Source: Streptomyces oryzae
GTDB taxonomy: Bacteria > Actinomycetota > Actinomycetes > Streptomycetales > Streptomycetaceae
Assembly (NCBI RefSeq): GCF_017676365.1
Contig: NZ_JADKMA010000001.1
Span: 1-64,000 of the forward strand
Direction: 5' to 3'
Length of the DNA stretch: 64,000 nucleotides
Shown: piece by piece, positions 34,368 to 42,356 of the stretch
Numbering within the stretch: position 1 is the first letter of the stretch
Layout of the letters: every line of letters starts with the position of its first letter
Program-made: the position numbers and the translations under genes
Notes under the pieces: model-generated
Seen by the model: the letters and a program-made list of their open reading frames with translations, nothing else
Told to the model about the DNA's origin: nothing
Databases searched by the model: none

Positions 34368-35521
34368 CGACCCTGGACCTGACCGGCCTGGCCACCCGCC
34401 CCTCCCAGGTCTGGGGCGCGGTCCGTCTGGTACCGCTCGTGCGCGCCGACCCTGTCGACGATCTCCGTCTGCGCTCGCAGCTCTACGGCGATGCGACAGG
34501 TCTGGTCGAGGCCGGCCCCCGCCATGCCTACATCTCCTACATCCCGCACGGATTCGTCGCCACATGGACGGGCGACGGCACACCCGCAGCCGCCTACGGC
34601 ACTCACATGTCGGCAAACGGCACCTCCGCTCCCGCCACGATGGGCCTGCGCTTCCACCGAGGAATGGCCCGCCGCCAGGCCAAGGACCGGCTGCGCTTCC
34701 TCCCGCTGCACCTGGCACTGGAGGGCTACCTGGCACTGCACTTCGGCGGCCCCTCGACCGCCTGGGAGGAGTGGTCGCAGCGCGCGATCCGCCAAGGGCT
34801 CTCCCCACGTGTCGAGGAGGCGTATGTGGGCGCGGAAGTACGCGGACTCGCCGAAGCCCTGCGTATCTTCGAGATCCACCCCGGCCAGTGCGGGGTGCTG
34901 GTTTACGTCGCTGATGCACTCGCGGCCGCGTTCGTGGTCCCGCACCCCGACGATTACCGCGCGCTCCATCCGACTCTTCTGCAGGACCTGTACGGCGAAC
35001 TCATCCACCACTACGCCACCCTGATGCCGCCGGTGCCGGACTTCCGGGCCCGCATCCCCGACGAGCGGGTCCGCTCCCTGGCCGATCTGCGTGGGGCAGT
35101 CGCCGAGCAGGAGCACGCCTGGACGCACTTTCACGACTCGGCCATGGCCGCCGGTCTGCTGGACCACGAGTACGCCTGGCAGACGGTCCATCGCCTGGGC
35201 CGCTTCACCCTCTCCCGCTTTCTGCCGCCGTTCCGGCCCAAGGAGGAGAACCACATCGGCGAGGCCATCACCGACGACAGGGGCAGGATCGCCTACCTCA
35301 AGACGTTCCGGCTGTCGGAGAACCAGGTCCGCCGCGGCCATCTCCTCAGCCGCCTGGCCGCCAACGACTGGCATCTGGCGCACACCGCAGCCGATCTCGG
35401 CGTCGACGAGGCACAACTGGGCCTGCGGCTGGAATCCGCCGGCTTCGCCTCTCTGCTCCGCCAGGACGTCCTGGACGGCTACCGCAAGCAGGCGCGAAAC
35501 CGCGGAGTCAGCCGGGGATGA
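34364..35521 (+). CDS. ARPP-like domain protein with C-terminal helix-turn-helix
   Basis: A 385-residue soluble protein. Residues 8-260 look like the ARPP domain family (LATRPSQVWGAVRLVPLVR; LEGYLALHFGGPSTAWEEWSQRA; GLAEALRIFEIHPGQCGVLVYVADALAAAFVVPHPDDYRALH, located near 125-210), a domain predicted in the literature as enzymatic but not characterised as far as I know. Residues 330-375 form a Fis-like HTH (ANDWHLAHTAADLGVDEAQLGLRLESAGF). Translation is coupled to the vWA protein. The name ARPP is recalled, not searched. The last 14 bp overlap the convergent Imm49 gene. Confidence 0.65.
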   Translation: MTTLDLTGLATRPSQVWGAVRLVPLVRADPVDDLRLRSQLYGDATGLVEAGPRHAYISYIPHGFVATWTGDGTPAAAYGTHMSANGTSAPATMGLRFHRGMARRQAKDRLRFLPLHLALEGYLALHFGGPSTAWEEWSQRAIRQGLSPRVEEAYVGAEVRGLAEALRIFEIHPGQCGVLVYVADALAAAFVVPHPDDYRALHPTLLQDLYGELIHHYATLMPPVPDFRARIPDERVRSLADLRGAVAEQEHAWTHFHDSAMAAGLLDHEYAWQTVHRLGRFTLSRFLPPFRPKEENHIGEAITDDRGRIAYLKTFRLSENQVRRGHLLSRLAANDWHLAHTAADLGVDEAQLGLRLESAGFASLLRQDVLDGYRKQARNRGVSRG

Positions 35522-37208
35522 CCTCGATCCGTTCGCGGTTGAGCAGATACGTGGGCAGACAGGGCTGCTTGAGCTCGACGGGGAAACCGTAGTCGTACGC
35601 CAGGCTCGCCATCGCCAGCGGACCGAGCGCCACCTGGGCGCGCGGTGCCGCCGAGTCGCCCCAGTACGCGCCGTGGTGTGCGAGGGCTTCGCCGAGGGCT
35701 TCGGCGAAGGCGTCGTGGTCGCGGGTGATCAAGCGGTGGAAGAGGGCGACCGGCTGGTAGTCGATCCGGTTCACGAAGTCCTTGGGTGTGCTGGTCGCGG
35801 TGTCGGGTGCGGACGTCTCCATCGTGGTGATCAGCTTCTGTGCGACGTCGTCCATGGGGCGCTGGGCCCAGTACGTCTGCAGGGTGTCGATCCAGTGCAG
35901 GACGTACTCGTCCACGGACTCGTCCTGCCGCAGCACCTCCAACGGCACCTGGCACAGCCGGTCGAGCCGTTCCCGCTGACGGCAGACGACGCAGACGTAG
36001 AAGGCGTCGAGCCAGGCACGGGCATCCGCCGGCGGGTCCGCCGGGGTGGCGGGTATCTGCCATGCGTGGTCCTCGCCCAGCCTGCACTCCTGCGGGTCCG
36101 CACCGGTGAACAGCGCCGCACCGAGCTGAACGGCGACGGCCCACGGGTCCCAGGTGTCGATCCGGGCCGCGTCGGGGTCCGTGGCGCAGCGGGCGTGGGC
36201 GAGGGCCAGAGCCGAGCGGAAGGCGTCGCGGAGCCCGGCCGGGTCCCCCATGAGGCAGGTGAGGGATTCTCCCGCGGTGCGCGAGAGTTCGGCGGCGTCC
36301 GGGGGCTCAGCCGCTGCGCGGGTGGCCAGCCGGCCGGCACTGTCGAGGCCGACCAGGCTCTTCATGGCGCCGAGCAGCTTTGGCGGCGGCTGGACGGAGA
36401 ACGTGCGGGCGTCGTCGTCGATGACGGTGAGGGAGGTCAGACTGCCCTGGTGCCACCAGTAGAGCCGCGGCGACAGCGAGCCGGGCCCGTCCTCGTACGC
36501 GCCGAAGGCGTACGCCGCAAGGCCGTTGACGGCGTCGACCACGGTGCCGTCGGCTATCGGGTGGTACGCCAGCAGATGCCGGGTCGGCACGACGACCAGG
36601 GCGCCGGCATCCGGCAGCTGCTCCCCGGTCAGCTGCCGGGCCAGTTCGGACAGGAACAGCGCCTTGCTCGCGACGAACGGGGAATCGCCGTACACCGAGT
36701 GCAGCAGCGCCCCGCCGTCCAGGGGCACCTCAGCATGCTCGACGGGCAGCTGCGTCAGGTTCGCGTACGCCGCCCGGCCGAGCTCCTGCAGTCCGGCGCG
36801 CGCGACATCCTGGTCGGTGAGCACCCGTACGCTGGTGGCGCCGTCCAGTGCGTAGCCGAAGACGAGCCCGTCGGCCACCACCCGCGCGTAGCTCATGGCG
36901 CCCGCGAGGTCGGGCGTGAGGGCCTCGGCGGGCAGCAGCCTCGGGTACGCGGCCCGCAGCAGTTCACCGGCGTCCTCGCCGCCCGCGCTCGCGTCCGCGA
37001 GGTTGGCGAAGTGTGCCGCGACCAGCTCGGGCCAGCGCTCCTGCGGGGTGTGCCTGCACTGCTGCGCCAGGCTGCGCAGGGAGTACTCGTGGTCCTGCTG
37101 CATGTGTGGCGCGGCCAGAGTCCGCAGCTGAGCGGCTTGGGCGACGGTCAGCATCGGGAGTTCGGCGTCGGGGGTGGCCATGCCGTCGGTGGCGTCGTGT
37201 CCGTTCAC
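35508..37208 (-). CDS. Imm49-family immunity-type protein
   Basis: A 566-residue soluble helical protein. The C-terminal half carries the Imm49 hallmarks: DAFYVCVVCRQRERLDRLCQVP near residue 410 and LGPLAMASLAYDYGFPVE with LPTYLLN near the end. Imm49 proteins are predicted immunity factors of polymorphic toxin systems and are widespread as orphans in Streptomyces. GTG 37208 has AGGG 8 nt upstream; ATG 37181 is an alternative. The N-terminal 250 residues are extra relative to a minimal Imm49. No toxin gene is adjacent, so this is an orphan copy. Confidence 0.75.
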   Translation of the reverse strand: MNGHDATDGMATPDAELPMLTVAQAAQLRTLAAPHMQQDHEYSLRSLAQQCRHTPQERWPELVAAHFANLADASAGGEDAGELLRAAYPRLLPAEALTPDLAGAMSYARVVADGLVFGYALDGATSVRVLTDQDVARAGLQELGRAAYANLTQLPVEHAEVPLDGGALLHSVYGDSPFVASKALFLSELARQLTGEQLPDAGALVVVPTRHLLAYHPIADGTVVDAVNGLAAYAFGAYEDGPGSLSPRLYWWHQGSLTSLTVIDDDARTFSVQPPPKLLGAMKSLVGLDSAGRLATRAAAEPPDAAELSRTAGESLTCLMGDPAGLRDAFRSALALAHARCATDPDAARIDTWDPWAVAVQLGAALFTGADPQECRLGEDHAWQIPATPADPPADARAWLDAFYVCVVCRQRERLDRLCQVPLEVLRQDESVDEYVLHWIDTLQTYWAQRPMDDVAQKLITTMETSAPDTATSTPKDFVNRIDYQPVALFHRLITRDHDAFAEALGEALAHHGAYWGDSAAPRAQVALGPLAMASLAYDYGFPVELKQPCLPTYLLNRERIEVIPG

Positions 37209-37374
37209 CCCCGTGACCCTACGAGACCTGTCTCCGGTTGCCTGCGGCCGGTGCCATGTCCAACGCTTTTGTGAGGATGCTTTTTGCCATGGCGTTGCCG
37301 GGTTGTCAGCAGGCGTTGCCGGGTTCTCAGTGGTCGACGCGGTCGGATTTGGCGAGCCACGCGTCGAACGGTGC

Positions 37375-37660
37375 CGTACGGTTCGTTCGAAACCGGCCAC
37401 CGCGGCATCGTGCCGATCGGCGGCTCGCCGGGTACGTCCTCATGAGTCAGCACCGCGCATACGCCGGGGCGCTTGAGCGCGGGACCGACGTCGATCGAAT
37501 TGATCCGCGCATACGGGTGCGGGCTGCGCAGTGTCGCGCCCCCACAGCATGTCCTACGCCCACAGATCCGAGGAATAGGCGTACTCGCCGCGCACTTTGA
37601 GCGTTCCGTCCGGCCGCAGCGGGCTGTCGCCGATCCCACCGGTGATCAACTCATTGAGGT
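37375..37660 (-). pseudogene. Relic of xanthine dehydrogenase molybdopterin-binding (large) subunit, 5' fragment
   Basis: The minus strand encodes, in pieces, the N-terminal region of an XdhA/PucD-type large subunit: GGIGDSPLRPDGTLKVRGEY then SSDLW, an in-frame TAG (37556-37554), DMLWG, a one-base frameshift in the C-run at 37539-37543, then ATLRSPHPYARINSIDV and AVLTHEDVPGEP. Similarity fades near 37375 and the remaining 650-plus residues are missing. Stop, frameshift and truncation together show decay. It lies in a 715-bp gene-free gap between Imm49 and the RNase H gene. Confidence 0.82.
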
Positions 37661-37923
37661 AGGTCCTGAGGAGTGCGGGCGGGAGAGATCCGATCGGTCA
37701 TTCAAGAGCCTCCATTGTCGGGGGATCTGGCGCCGGGGTTCGGGCAGGATTCGGGCGGTAGCCGGGCAGGGCGTACATCGGGTTCGAGCCGGATGCGAAT
37801 CCGATTCGAGTCGGGTCCGCTCGCGATGCCACCTGTGGTTGCTGCTCCTGCATGCGGGAGCAGCTGGGAAGCCGGGAGGGGTCAGGGACCTGTGAGGCCT
37901 GTGGGACCTGGCATGATCGGGGG

Positions 37924-38625
37924 ATGCCAGAACGTATGGTCGCGGCGTGTGACGGCGCCGCCAAGATCAACCCCGGACCCGCGGGCTGGGCCTGGGTGCT
38001 CGCCGACCCCGCGGGCTCCCCGCAGCGCTGGGAGGCGGGTCCGCTCGGCCGCACGACGAACAATGTCGCCGAGCTGACCGCGCTGGCCGAGCTGTTGGAG
38101 GCCACCGATCCGGCCGTGCCGCTGGAGGTCCGGATGGACTCGCAGTACGCCATGAACGCGGTCACCAAGTGGATCGCCGGCTGGAAGCGCAACGGCTGGC
38201 AGACCGCGTCGAAGAAGCCCGTGGCCAACAAGGACCTGGTCGTCCGTATCGACGCCCTCCTCGAAGGCCGCGACGTGGTCTTCCAGCACGTACTCGCCCA
38301 CCAGGTGAACGGCGACCCCCTCAACGCCATCGCCGACGCAGCCGCCAGCACCGCAGCCACCGAGCAGGCCCCCGCAGGCACGGCGCACGGCGCCACCGAC
38401 GTCCCGCGCCCGAGCCCCGCGACCGAGGACAAACCGCCGCGCCCGGCCCGCTCCCGCAAGGCCCGCACGCGCCGTGCGTCGGGCGGTGGCCCTGGCCCGG
38501 TCATCAAGGCCAAGTTCCCCGGCCGCTGCGGTCACTGCAACTCCCGCTACGAAGCGGGGGCGGACATCACCAAGATCGCCTCAGGCTGGGGCCACCGAGC
38601 CTGCCGCGACGCCGCCACCCCGTAG
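37924..38625 (+). CDS. RNase HI-like protein with C-terminal zinc-ribbon-like extension
   Basis: A 233-residue protein. Residues 5-145 are an RNase H fold: ACDGAAKINPGPAGW with the first catalytic Asp, the second acid in NNVAELTALAELL near 45, RMDSQYAMNAVTKWI with the third Asp near 70, and the final HQVNGDPLNAIAD region. It would cut RNA in RNA-DNA hybrids. A Pro/Arg-rich linker leads to a C-terminal module with CGHC, then GWGHRAC (residues about 200-228), a likely CxxC-H-C metal site. The ATG has GGGGG directly upstream; ATG 37936 is an alternative. It lies between two pseudogenes. Confidence 0.86.
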   Translation: MPERMVAACDGAAKINPGPAGWAWVLADPAGSPQRWEAGPLGRTTNNVAELTALAELLEATDPAVPLEVRMDSQYAMNAVTKWIAGWKRNGWQTASKKPVANKDLVVRIDALLEGRDVVFQHVLAHQVNGDPLNAIADAAASTAATEQAPAGTAHGATDVPRPSPATEDKPPRPARSRKARTRRASGGGPGPVIKAKFPGRCGHCNSRYEAGADITKIASGWGHRACRDAATP

Positions 38626-38699
38626 GGGCCGGGGCGCAGACTGCCCAAGCGGGCGGGCTGGAGCCCCCCCCGCCTCCAACGGGCCGGCAGCGGGGCATT

Positions 38700-39110
38700 G
38701 GGTGGGTCTCAGGTGGGCGTGGTGGGTGGAGATCAGGGCGTGCGTGGTCAGCCGGGGTCGCCGGATGCGGCGCCGAAGACGACGATGCGTCCGGTGAAGG
38801 GTTTGGTGACCGCCAGGCTGGTCCGAACGTCTCCTTGCCCACCGATTCCAGGGCCAGGTCGACCCCGCCGGGCAAGCGGGTGATCTCCGCAGCCAGATCG
38901 GGGCGCCGGCTGTCCAGGACCTCGTCGGCGCCAAGTGCTTTGACGGTGACGTGCTTGGCCGGTGACGCCGTAGCGATCACGTGGGCACCGTAGTGGCGGG
39001 CGAGACGGACAGCGCCCTGCCCCACGCCGCCGGCCGCGGCATGAACAAGCACCACATCACCGGCCTTGAGCTCGCCCAGCGGCTTCAGCGCAGCCAAGGC
39101 CGAGCGGCTG
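38700..39110 (-). pseudogene. Relic of zinc-independent quinone oxidoreductase / MDR alcohol dehydrogenase
   Basis: One frame (39110-38825) reads ALKPLGELKAGDVVLVHAAAGGVGQGAVRLARHYGAHVIATASPAKH... through GGVDLALESVGKETF, located by its NADPH motif AAAGGVGQGAV. A frameshift near 38823 moves the continuation to SLAVTKPFTGRIVVFGAASGDPG and a stop; a second near 38757 moves it to LTTHALISTHHAHL. The catalytic N-terminal half is absent: the sequence begins abruptly beside the nitroreductase promoter. Clearly a truncated, multiply frameshifted remnant. Confidence 0.82.
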
Positions 39111-39182
39111 TCGTGAATCGGGGCCGACGCTGACCGCCGAATAGGGTAAGGGAGTTGCGGTTGAGCGGGAGGACGACCAGGC

Positions 39183-39848
39183 GTGGATGTGTATGAGGCC
39201 GTGGACAGCCGCCGGGCCGTGCGGGCGTTCAGCGATGAGCCGGTTTCCAGAGAAATACTCGAACGAGTGCTGACGGCAGCGACGCGGGCTCCGTCGAGCG
39301 GAAATCTCCAGCCGTGGCACGTGTATGTCGTGACCGGCGAGCCCCTGGCCGCGCTGAAGAGACGCGCGACGGCCAGAGCACTCGCCGGGGACCCGGGTGA
39401 TGAGCGGGAGTATCCGATGTACCCGGCCGAACTCACCTCCCCGTATCTGGACCGCTTTTCCGCCGCGGCCGCCCAGCGGTACGAAGCGCTGGGAATCGAG
39501 CGCGACGACCCCGACCGGCCCAAGAAGATCGCCGCCTTGAACTCGGCGGCGTTCGGGGCACCAGTGGTCCTGTTCTGCTACCTCGACCGGACGATGGGGC
39601 CTGGTCAGTGGGGGGACGCGGGGATGTACTTGCAGACGGTCATGTTGTTGCTGAGGGCGGAAGGACTGCACAGCTGCCCCCAGGTGATGTGGACCATGTA
39701 CCGCAAGACGGTCAACCAGACAGTCGGAGCCGATGACAGGCTCGTACTGTTCTGCGGCATCTCGGTGGGATTCGAGAAGGAAGACGCCTCACGGCTGCGT
39801 ACCGGACGGGCGGAGATGGCGGAAACCGTAACCTTCATCGGAGCCTGA
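39183..39848 (+). CDS. Nitroreductase family protein
   Basis: A 221-residue FMN-dependent reductase. The family opening is VYEAVDSRRAVRAFSDEPVSREILERVL; the FMN phosphate-binding region is APSSGNLQPWHVYVVTG near residue 37; WGDAGMYLQTVMLLLRAEGLHSCPQ near 140 is the conserved second helix; the C-terminal ISVGFEKED matches the usual GxP-type end. Such enzymes reduce nitroaromatics, quinones or flavins using NAD(P)H. The GTG start at 39183 has GGGAGGA upstream. Adjacent genes give no pathway context. Confidence 0.9.
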   Translation: MDVYEAVDSRRAVRAFSDEPVSREILERVLTAATRAPSSGNLQPWHVYVVTGEPLAALKRRATARALAGDPGDEREYPMYPAELTSPYLDRFSAAAAQRYEALGIERDDPDRPKKIAALNSAAFGAPVVLFCYLDRTMGPGQWGDAGMYLQTVMLLLRAEGLHSCPQVMWTMYRKTVNQTVGADDRLVLFCGISVGFEKEDASRLRTGRAEMAETVTFIGA

Positions 39849-39911
39849 CCCGGTCTGTGGAGCTGTCCGGCGCCCGAAGAGCTCGGGGGAGGAGGTCGAA
39901 GGACCCGTGAC

Positions 39912-40298
39912 CTATCGAAGCTCTCCGCTGATCACCCAGAGGTGGCCGAACGGGTCCTTCACTCTGCCTTGCCGTTTGCCGTAGGGGCGGTTGTCGACCG
40001 GGATGACGAGCTGCGCCCCGTGCTGCACCATACGGTCCGCCGTCCCATCGGGGTCGGGCACTGTGAGCATGATCAGGACAGGCGAGCCACCCACTGATCC
40101 AGGATCGTTCCAACCCCACTCCTCAACGCTCTGTGCCAGCGCGAAGCCGACGGAACCGAGCGTGAGATCGGCGTGGTTCACGACACCGTGGTCGTCGGCG
40201 ACGCGGAGGTTCACCTCGGCTCCGAGCGCCTGGGTGTAGAAGGTGATCGCTGCGTCGGCATCGGAGACCAGCAGTTTGGGGATCAGTTGACTGTTCAT
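39912..40298 (-). CDS. VOC family protein, PhnB/YdeM-like
   Basis: A 128-residue VOC protein (IPKLLVSDADAAITFYTQALGAEV at the start, GRVKDPFGHLWVISGE at the end), the glyoxalase variant in which the last motif is DPFGHxW. ATG 40298, with GGAG upstream, places the gene 10 bp after the stop of an AraC regulator on the same strand. The alternative start at 40355 would overlap that regulator. The AraC-VOC arrangement repeats the one at 4557-5418. Confidence 0.87.
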   Translation of the reverse strand: MNSQLIPKLLVSDADAAITFYTQALGAEVNLRVADDHGVVNHADLTLGSVGFALAQSVEEWGWNDPGSVGGSPVLIMLTVPDPDGTADRMVQHGAQLVIPVDNRPYGKRQGRVKDPFGHLWVISGELR

Positions 40299-40308
40299 GC
40301 TCCGATGG

Positions 40309-41109
40309 TCATGGGGCAGGGCGTCGCCACCCTTGTAGATTTCGGCCCTCTTCATCGAGCCACGCGGCTGGAGTCGTGTTCATGAGGTCGCGGAAGTCAT
40401 GCACAAGGTGACTCTGGTCGTGATAGCCCGACTCGGCGGCCACTTGAGCCCATGAGTCCGCGCCTGCGCCGGCGCGGCTGACGGCGGACGCCAAGCGTGC
40501 GACGCGGGAGGCGAATTTCGGGGTGATCCCCAGCGAGCGCCCCATGACGTATCGCAAGCGCCGAGGGCTGAGGTGCGCGTATCGCGCCAGTTCCGCAACC
40601 GACGCCGTCCCTCTGCTGGCTCCGATCATGCCCAGAGTTCGGAGGGCGTCTTCGGGCCCACTGCCGTGACCAGCCCGGTCCAGGTACTCAAGGAGCCGGA
40701 CGCGCATGACGGTCTCGCGCTGACCGACCGGTCGGTCTGCCAGCTCCTCGCACAGTGCGGCCACCCACGGCAGGACGGCATCAGCGCTGACGCCGCCCGC
40801 GTCCATCTCGCTCAGCGGCACCCCGGTCAGCCGTTGCAACGCCGATGGCGACAACTCGGCGTATGCCACAGGCTGCTGCGACCGCAGAATCGTGGCCGGA
40901 GTCGCTACCCCTGGCCGCATCAACCCGGCCACAACCGCCTGGGCATTCCGGGTCCGCCCGTCGTAGCGAACCTCGATCGGGTCACTCAGACTGACAACCA
41001 ACCGAGCGGACAGTGCCGGGACGGCCCGATGCACACGAGGCCGACCGTCGTGTCCGCTGACGGCCACCACCCCGATGCCCGCAGCACGACACGCCTGACG
41101 TAGCTCCAC
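40309..41109 (-). CDS. AraC-family transcriptional regulator
   Basis: A 266-residue regulator. The N-terminal domain (residues 15-150) is an effector-type region with VHRAVPALSARLVVSLSDPIEVRYDG and QPVAYAELSPSALQRLTGVP, resembling the XylR/DUF6597-like group. The C-terminal AraC double HTH is SVAELARYAHLSPRRLRYVMGRSLGITPKF and SWAQVAAESGYHDQSHLVHDFRDLMNTTPAAW. The GTG start at 41109 has GGGGG just upstream; the frame extends further but looks non-coding. It is probably co-transcribed with the VOC gene 10 bp downstream. Confidence 0.86.
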   Translation of the reverse strand: MELRQACRAAGIGVVAVSGHDGRPRVHRAVPALSARLVVSLSDPIEVRYDGRTRNAQAVVAGLMRPGVATPATILRSQQPVAYAELSPSALQRLTGVPLSEMDAGGVSADAVLPWVAALCEELADRPVGQRETVMRVRLLEYLDRAGHGSGPEDALRTLGMIGASRGTASVAELARYAHLSPRRLRYVMGRSLGITPKFASRVARLASAVSRAGAGADSWAQVAAESGYHDQSHLVHDFRDLMNTTPAAWLDEEGRNLQGWRRPAP

Positions 41110-41245
41110 CCCCGCATTGTCACATCCCCTGACCCTTCGAGGCCGAGACGGCCGCACCCGGACGGACCCCGTAGGCTCCAGTCCTCTTCCTTTCCTGACT
41201 CCGATTTCCGACTGGTGAGGTGGGTGAGCCGGCATCAAACAGCGG

Positions 41246-41674
41246 TTGCGGAAGCTGTCTGCAGGCGGACGGGAGTTCGCATGGACAGGGCAGATCCATC
41301 ACCTGGCGGGAGAACGTGCCTGTCACCGGTGCGTTCGCGTACGCGTTTGGGGTGCCGGGAAGAACAGCCGCCTGCTCCAGGCGGATCTGTTGTCAAAGGC
41401 GGTCCTGCCGTGGGGCTGTGCGAGCGACAGCAGCTACCCGACCCCAAGGGACGTACGAACGGTCATCGACTACGCCCTTACGCACGGCTGGGATCTCAGC
41501 CCCAGCGGTGGGACGTTCTTCCTGAGTGAGCGTGAGCACGGCTCTGCGTTCGAACTGCCCGACTTCCTGCTCACTGATCGCCTCCTGACGCCTCCTGGTA
41601 CCGAACCCGCGCCCGGCGCCGGCCGGCAGGCAGCGGTCATTCGGCGTTCGCCAGGATCTCCGTCAGTGCCGTGA
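41246..41674 (+). CDS. Hypothetical protein, possible cytosolic DUF
   Basis: A 142-residue ORF whose middle looks like real protein rather than shadow: VRVWGAGKNSRLLQADLLSK, then YPTPRDVRTVIDYALTHGWD, then GGTFFLSEREHGSAFELPDFLLTDRL. Short Streptomyces hypothetical proteins with this pattern are familiar, but I cannot name a function. The start is uncertain: TTG 41246 is the first available and lacks a strong ribosome-binding site, so the N-terminus may be wrong. The last 38 bp overlap the convergent HPr gene. No signal peptide or membrane segment is seen. Confidence 0.5.
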   Translation: MRKLSAGGREFAWTGQIHHLAGERACHRCVRVRVWGAGKNSRLLQADLLSKAVLPWGCASDSSYPTPRDVRTVIDYALTHGWDLSPSGGTFFLSEREHGSAFELPDFLLTDRLLTPPGTEPAPGAGRQAAVIRRSPGSPSVP

Positions 41675-41924
41675 CGGCCTCGTGGGCGTCGGGTCCGGTG
41701 GCCCGGATGGTGACGGTGCTGCCGGCGGTGGCGCCGAGCCCCATGAGGCCGAGTACGCCGGTGGGGTTGACCGTCCTGCCGTTGTAGTCCAGTTCGAGGG
41801 CGCTGCGGAATCCGCCCGCGGCGCGGGCGAGCTGTCCCGCGGGGCGGGCGTGCAGGTGGGCCGGGAGCACCACCTGGGCCTCGCGGCGGGTGCTGGGGGA
41901 TGTGGTGTCAGAGTTTGCGGACAT
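41637..41924 (-). CDS. HPr-like phosphocarrier protein
   Basis: A 95-residue HPr-family protein with the phospho-accepting His in HLHARPAG (about residue 26) and the C-terminal regulatory region NPTGVLGLMGLGATAGSTVTI, where the usual Ser46 segment is found. It starts inside the 3' end of dhaM (17-bp overlap), so it is coupled to it. In PTS-dependent dihydroxyacetone kinases phosphate flows EI to HPr to DhaM to DhaL. This dedicated HPr fits that chain, with EI supplied from elsewhere. Confidence 0.9.
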   Translation of the reverse strand: MSANSDTTSPSTRREAQVVLPAHLHARPAGQLARAAGGFRSALELDYNGRTVNPTGVLGLMGLGATAGSTVTIRATGPDAHEAVTALTEILANAE

Positions 41925-42300
41925 GGCGGGCCTCTTCTGCTGAGTTGGCGACGGTTTGCAGGTCGGCACCGGACGCGGCGGTGACCACGGCGGCGACGGC
42001 TCCCTCGACGAAGGGGGCGTCGGCGATCACGACGTCGGCGCGCGGATGGTCGTCCAGCACGGTCCGGGTGGTCAGTACGGAGCTGCCGAGGTCGGCGAGG
42101 ACCAGGACGCCGCCGCCTCGGTCGGCGTCCTCGACGGCGGCGCGGACGAGTTCGTAGCTGGTGCCGATCCTTCCGTCGCCGGTCCCGGCCGCGGTGACGA
42201 CGGGAACGGCGTCGGAGCCGATCTGCTGCACCAGCAGGTGGAGACCTGCAGCGAGCTCGGCGCTGTGTGACACGAGTACGATGCCGACGGGTGCGCTCAT
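41908..42300 (-). CDS. dhaM: DhaM, EIIA-Man-type phosphotransferase subunit of dihydroxyacetone kinase
   Basis: A 130-residue EIIA-Man-fold protein with the phospho-accepting His in IVLVSHSAELAAGL (His12) and VLVLADLGSSVLTTRTVLDD in the middle, which is typical of DhaM. It passes phosphate from HPr to the ADP cofactor of DhaL. It consists of the EIIA domain only; the HPr part that is fused in E. coli DhaM is a separate, overlapping gene here. The ATG is 8 nt downstream of a TACTGT -10, so the mRNA is probably leaderless. It diverges from the IclR regulator. Confidence 0.9.
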   Translation of the reverse strand: MSAPVGIVLVSHSAELAAGLHLLVQQIGSDAVPVVTAAGTGDGRIGTSYELVRAAVEDADRGGGVLVLADLGSSVLTTRTVLDDHPRADVVIADAPFVEGAVAAVVTAASGADLQTVANSAEEARHVRKL

Positions 42301-42308
42301 GAACAGTC

Positions 42309-42344
42309 ACAGTAAATCTCGGAACACTGTTCAGCAATACTGAA
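42309..42344. promoter_or_regulatory. dhaM promoter and IclR operator
   Basis: On the minus strand TTGCTG (42337-42332), a 17-bp spacer and TACTGT (42314-42309) make a good housekeeping promoter. GAACACTGTTC (42322-42332), a perfect repeat around one base, fills the spacer. TTCAG-N5-CTGAA (42330-42344) overlaps it on the IclR side. The position suits repression of dhaM and of the regulator itself. Confidence 0.72.
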
Positions 42345-42356
42345 TCGGAGATCTCT

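Noticed and set aside
35091-37274. 727-codon plus-strand frame opposite the Imm49 gene
   Set aside because: Only its first part overlaps real plus-strand coding, in another frame; the rest is antisense to Imm49 and shows no domain.
37205-37639. 144-codon minus-strand ORF upstream of Imm49 considered as an intact gene
   Set aside because: Its middle is a frame-shifted piece of xanthine dehydrogenase and both ends are unrelated, so it is a pseudogene fragment.
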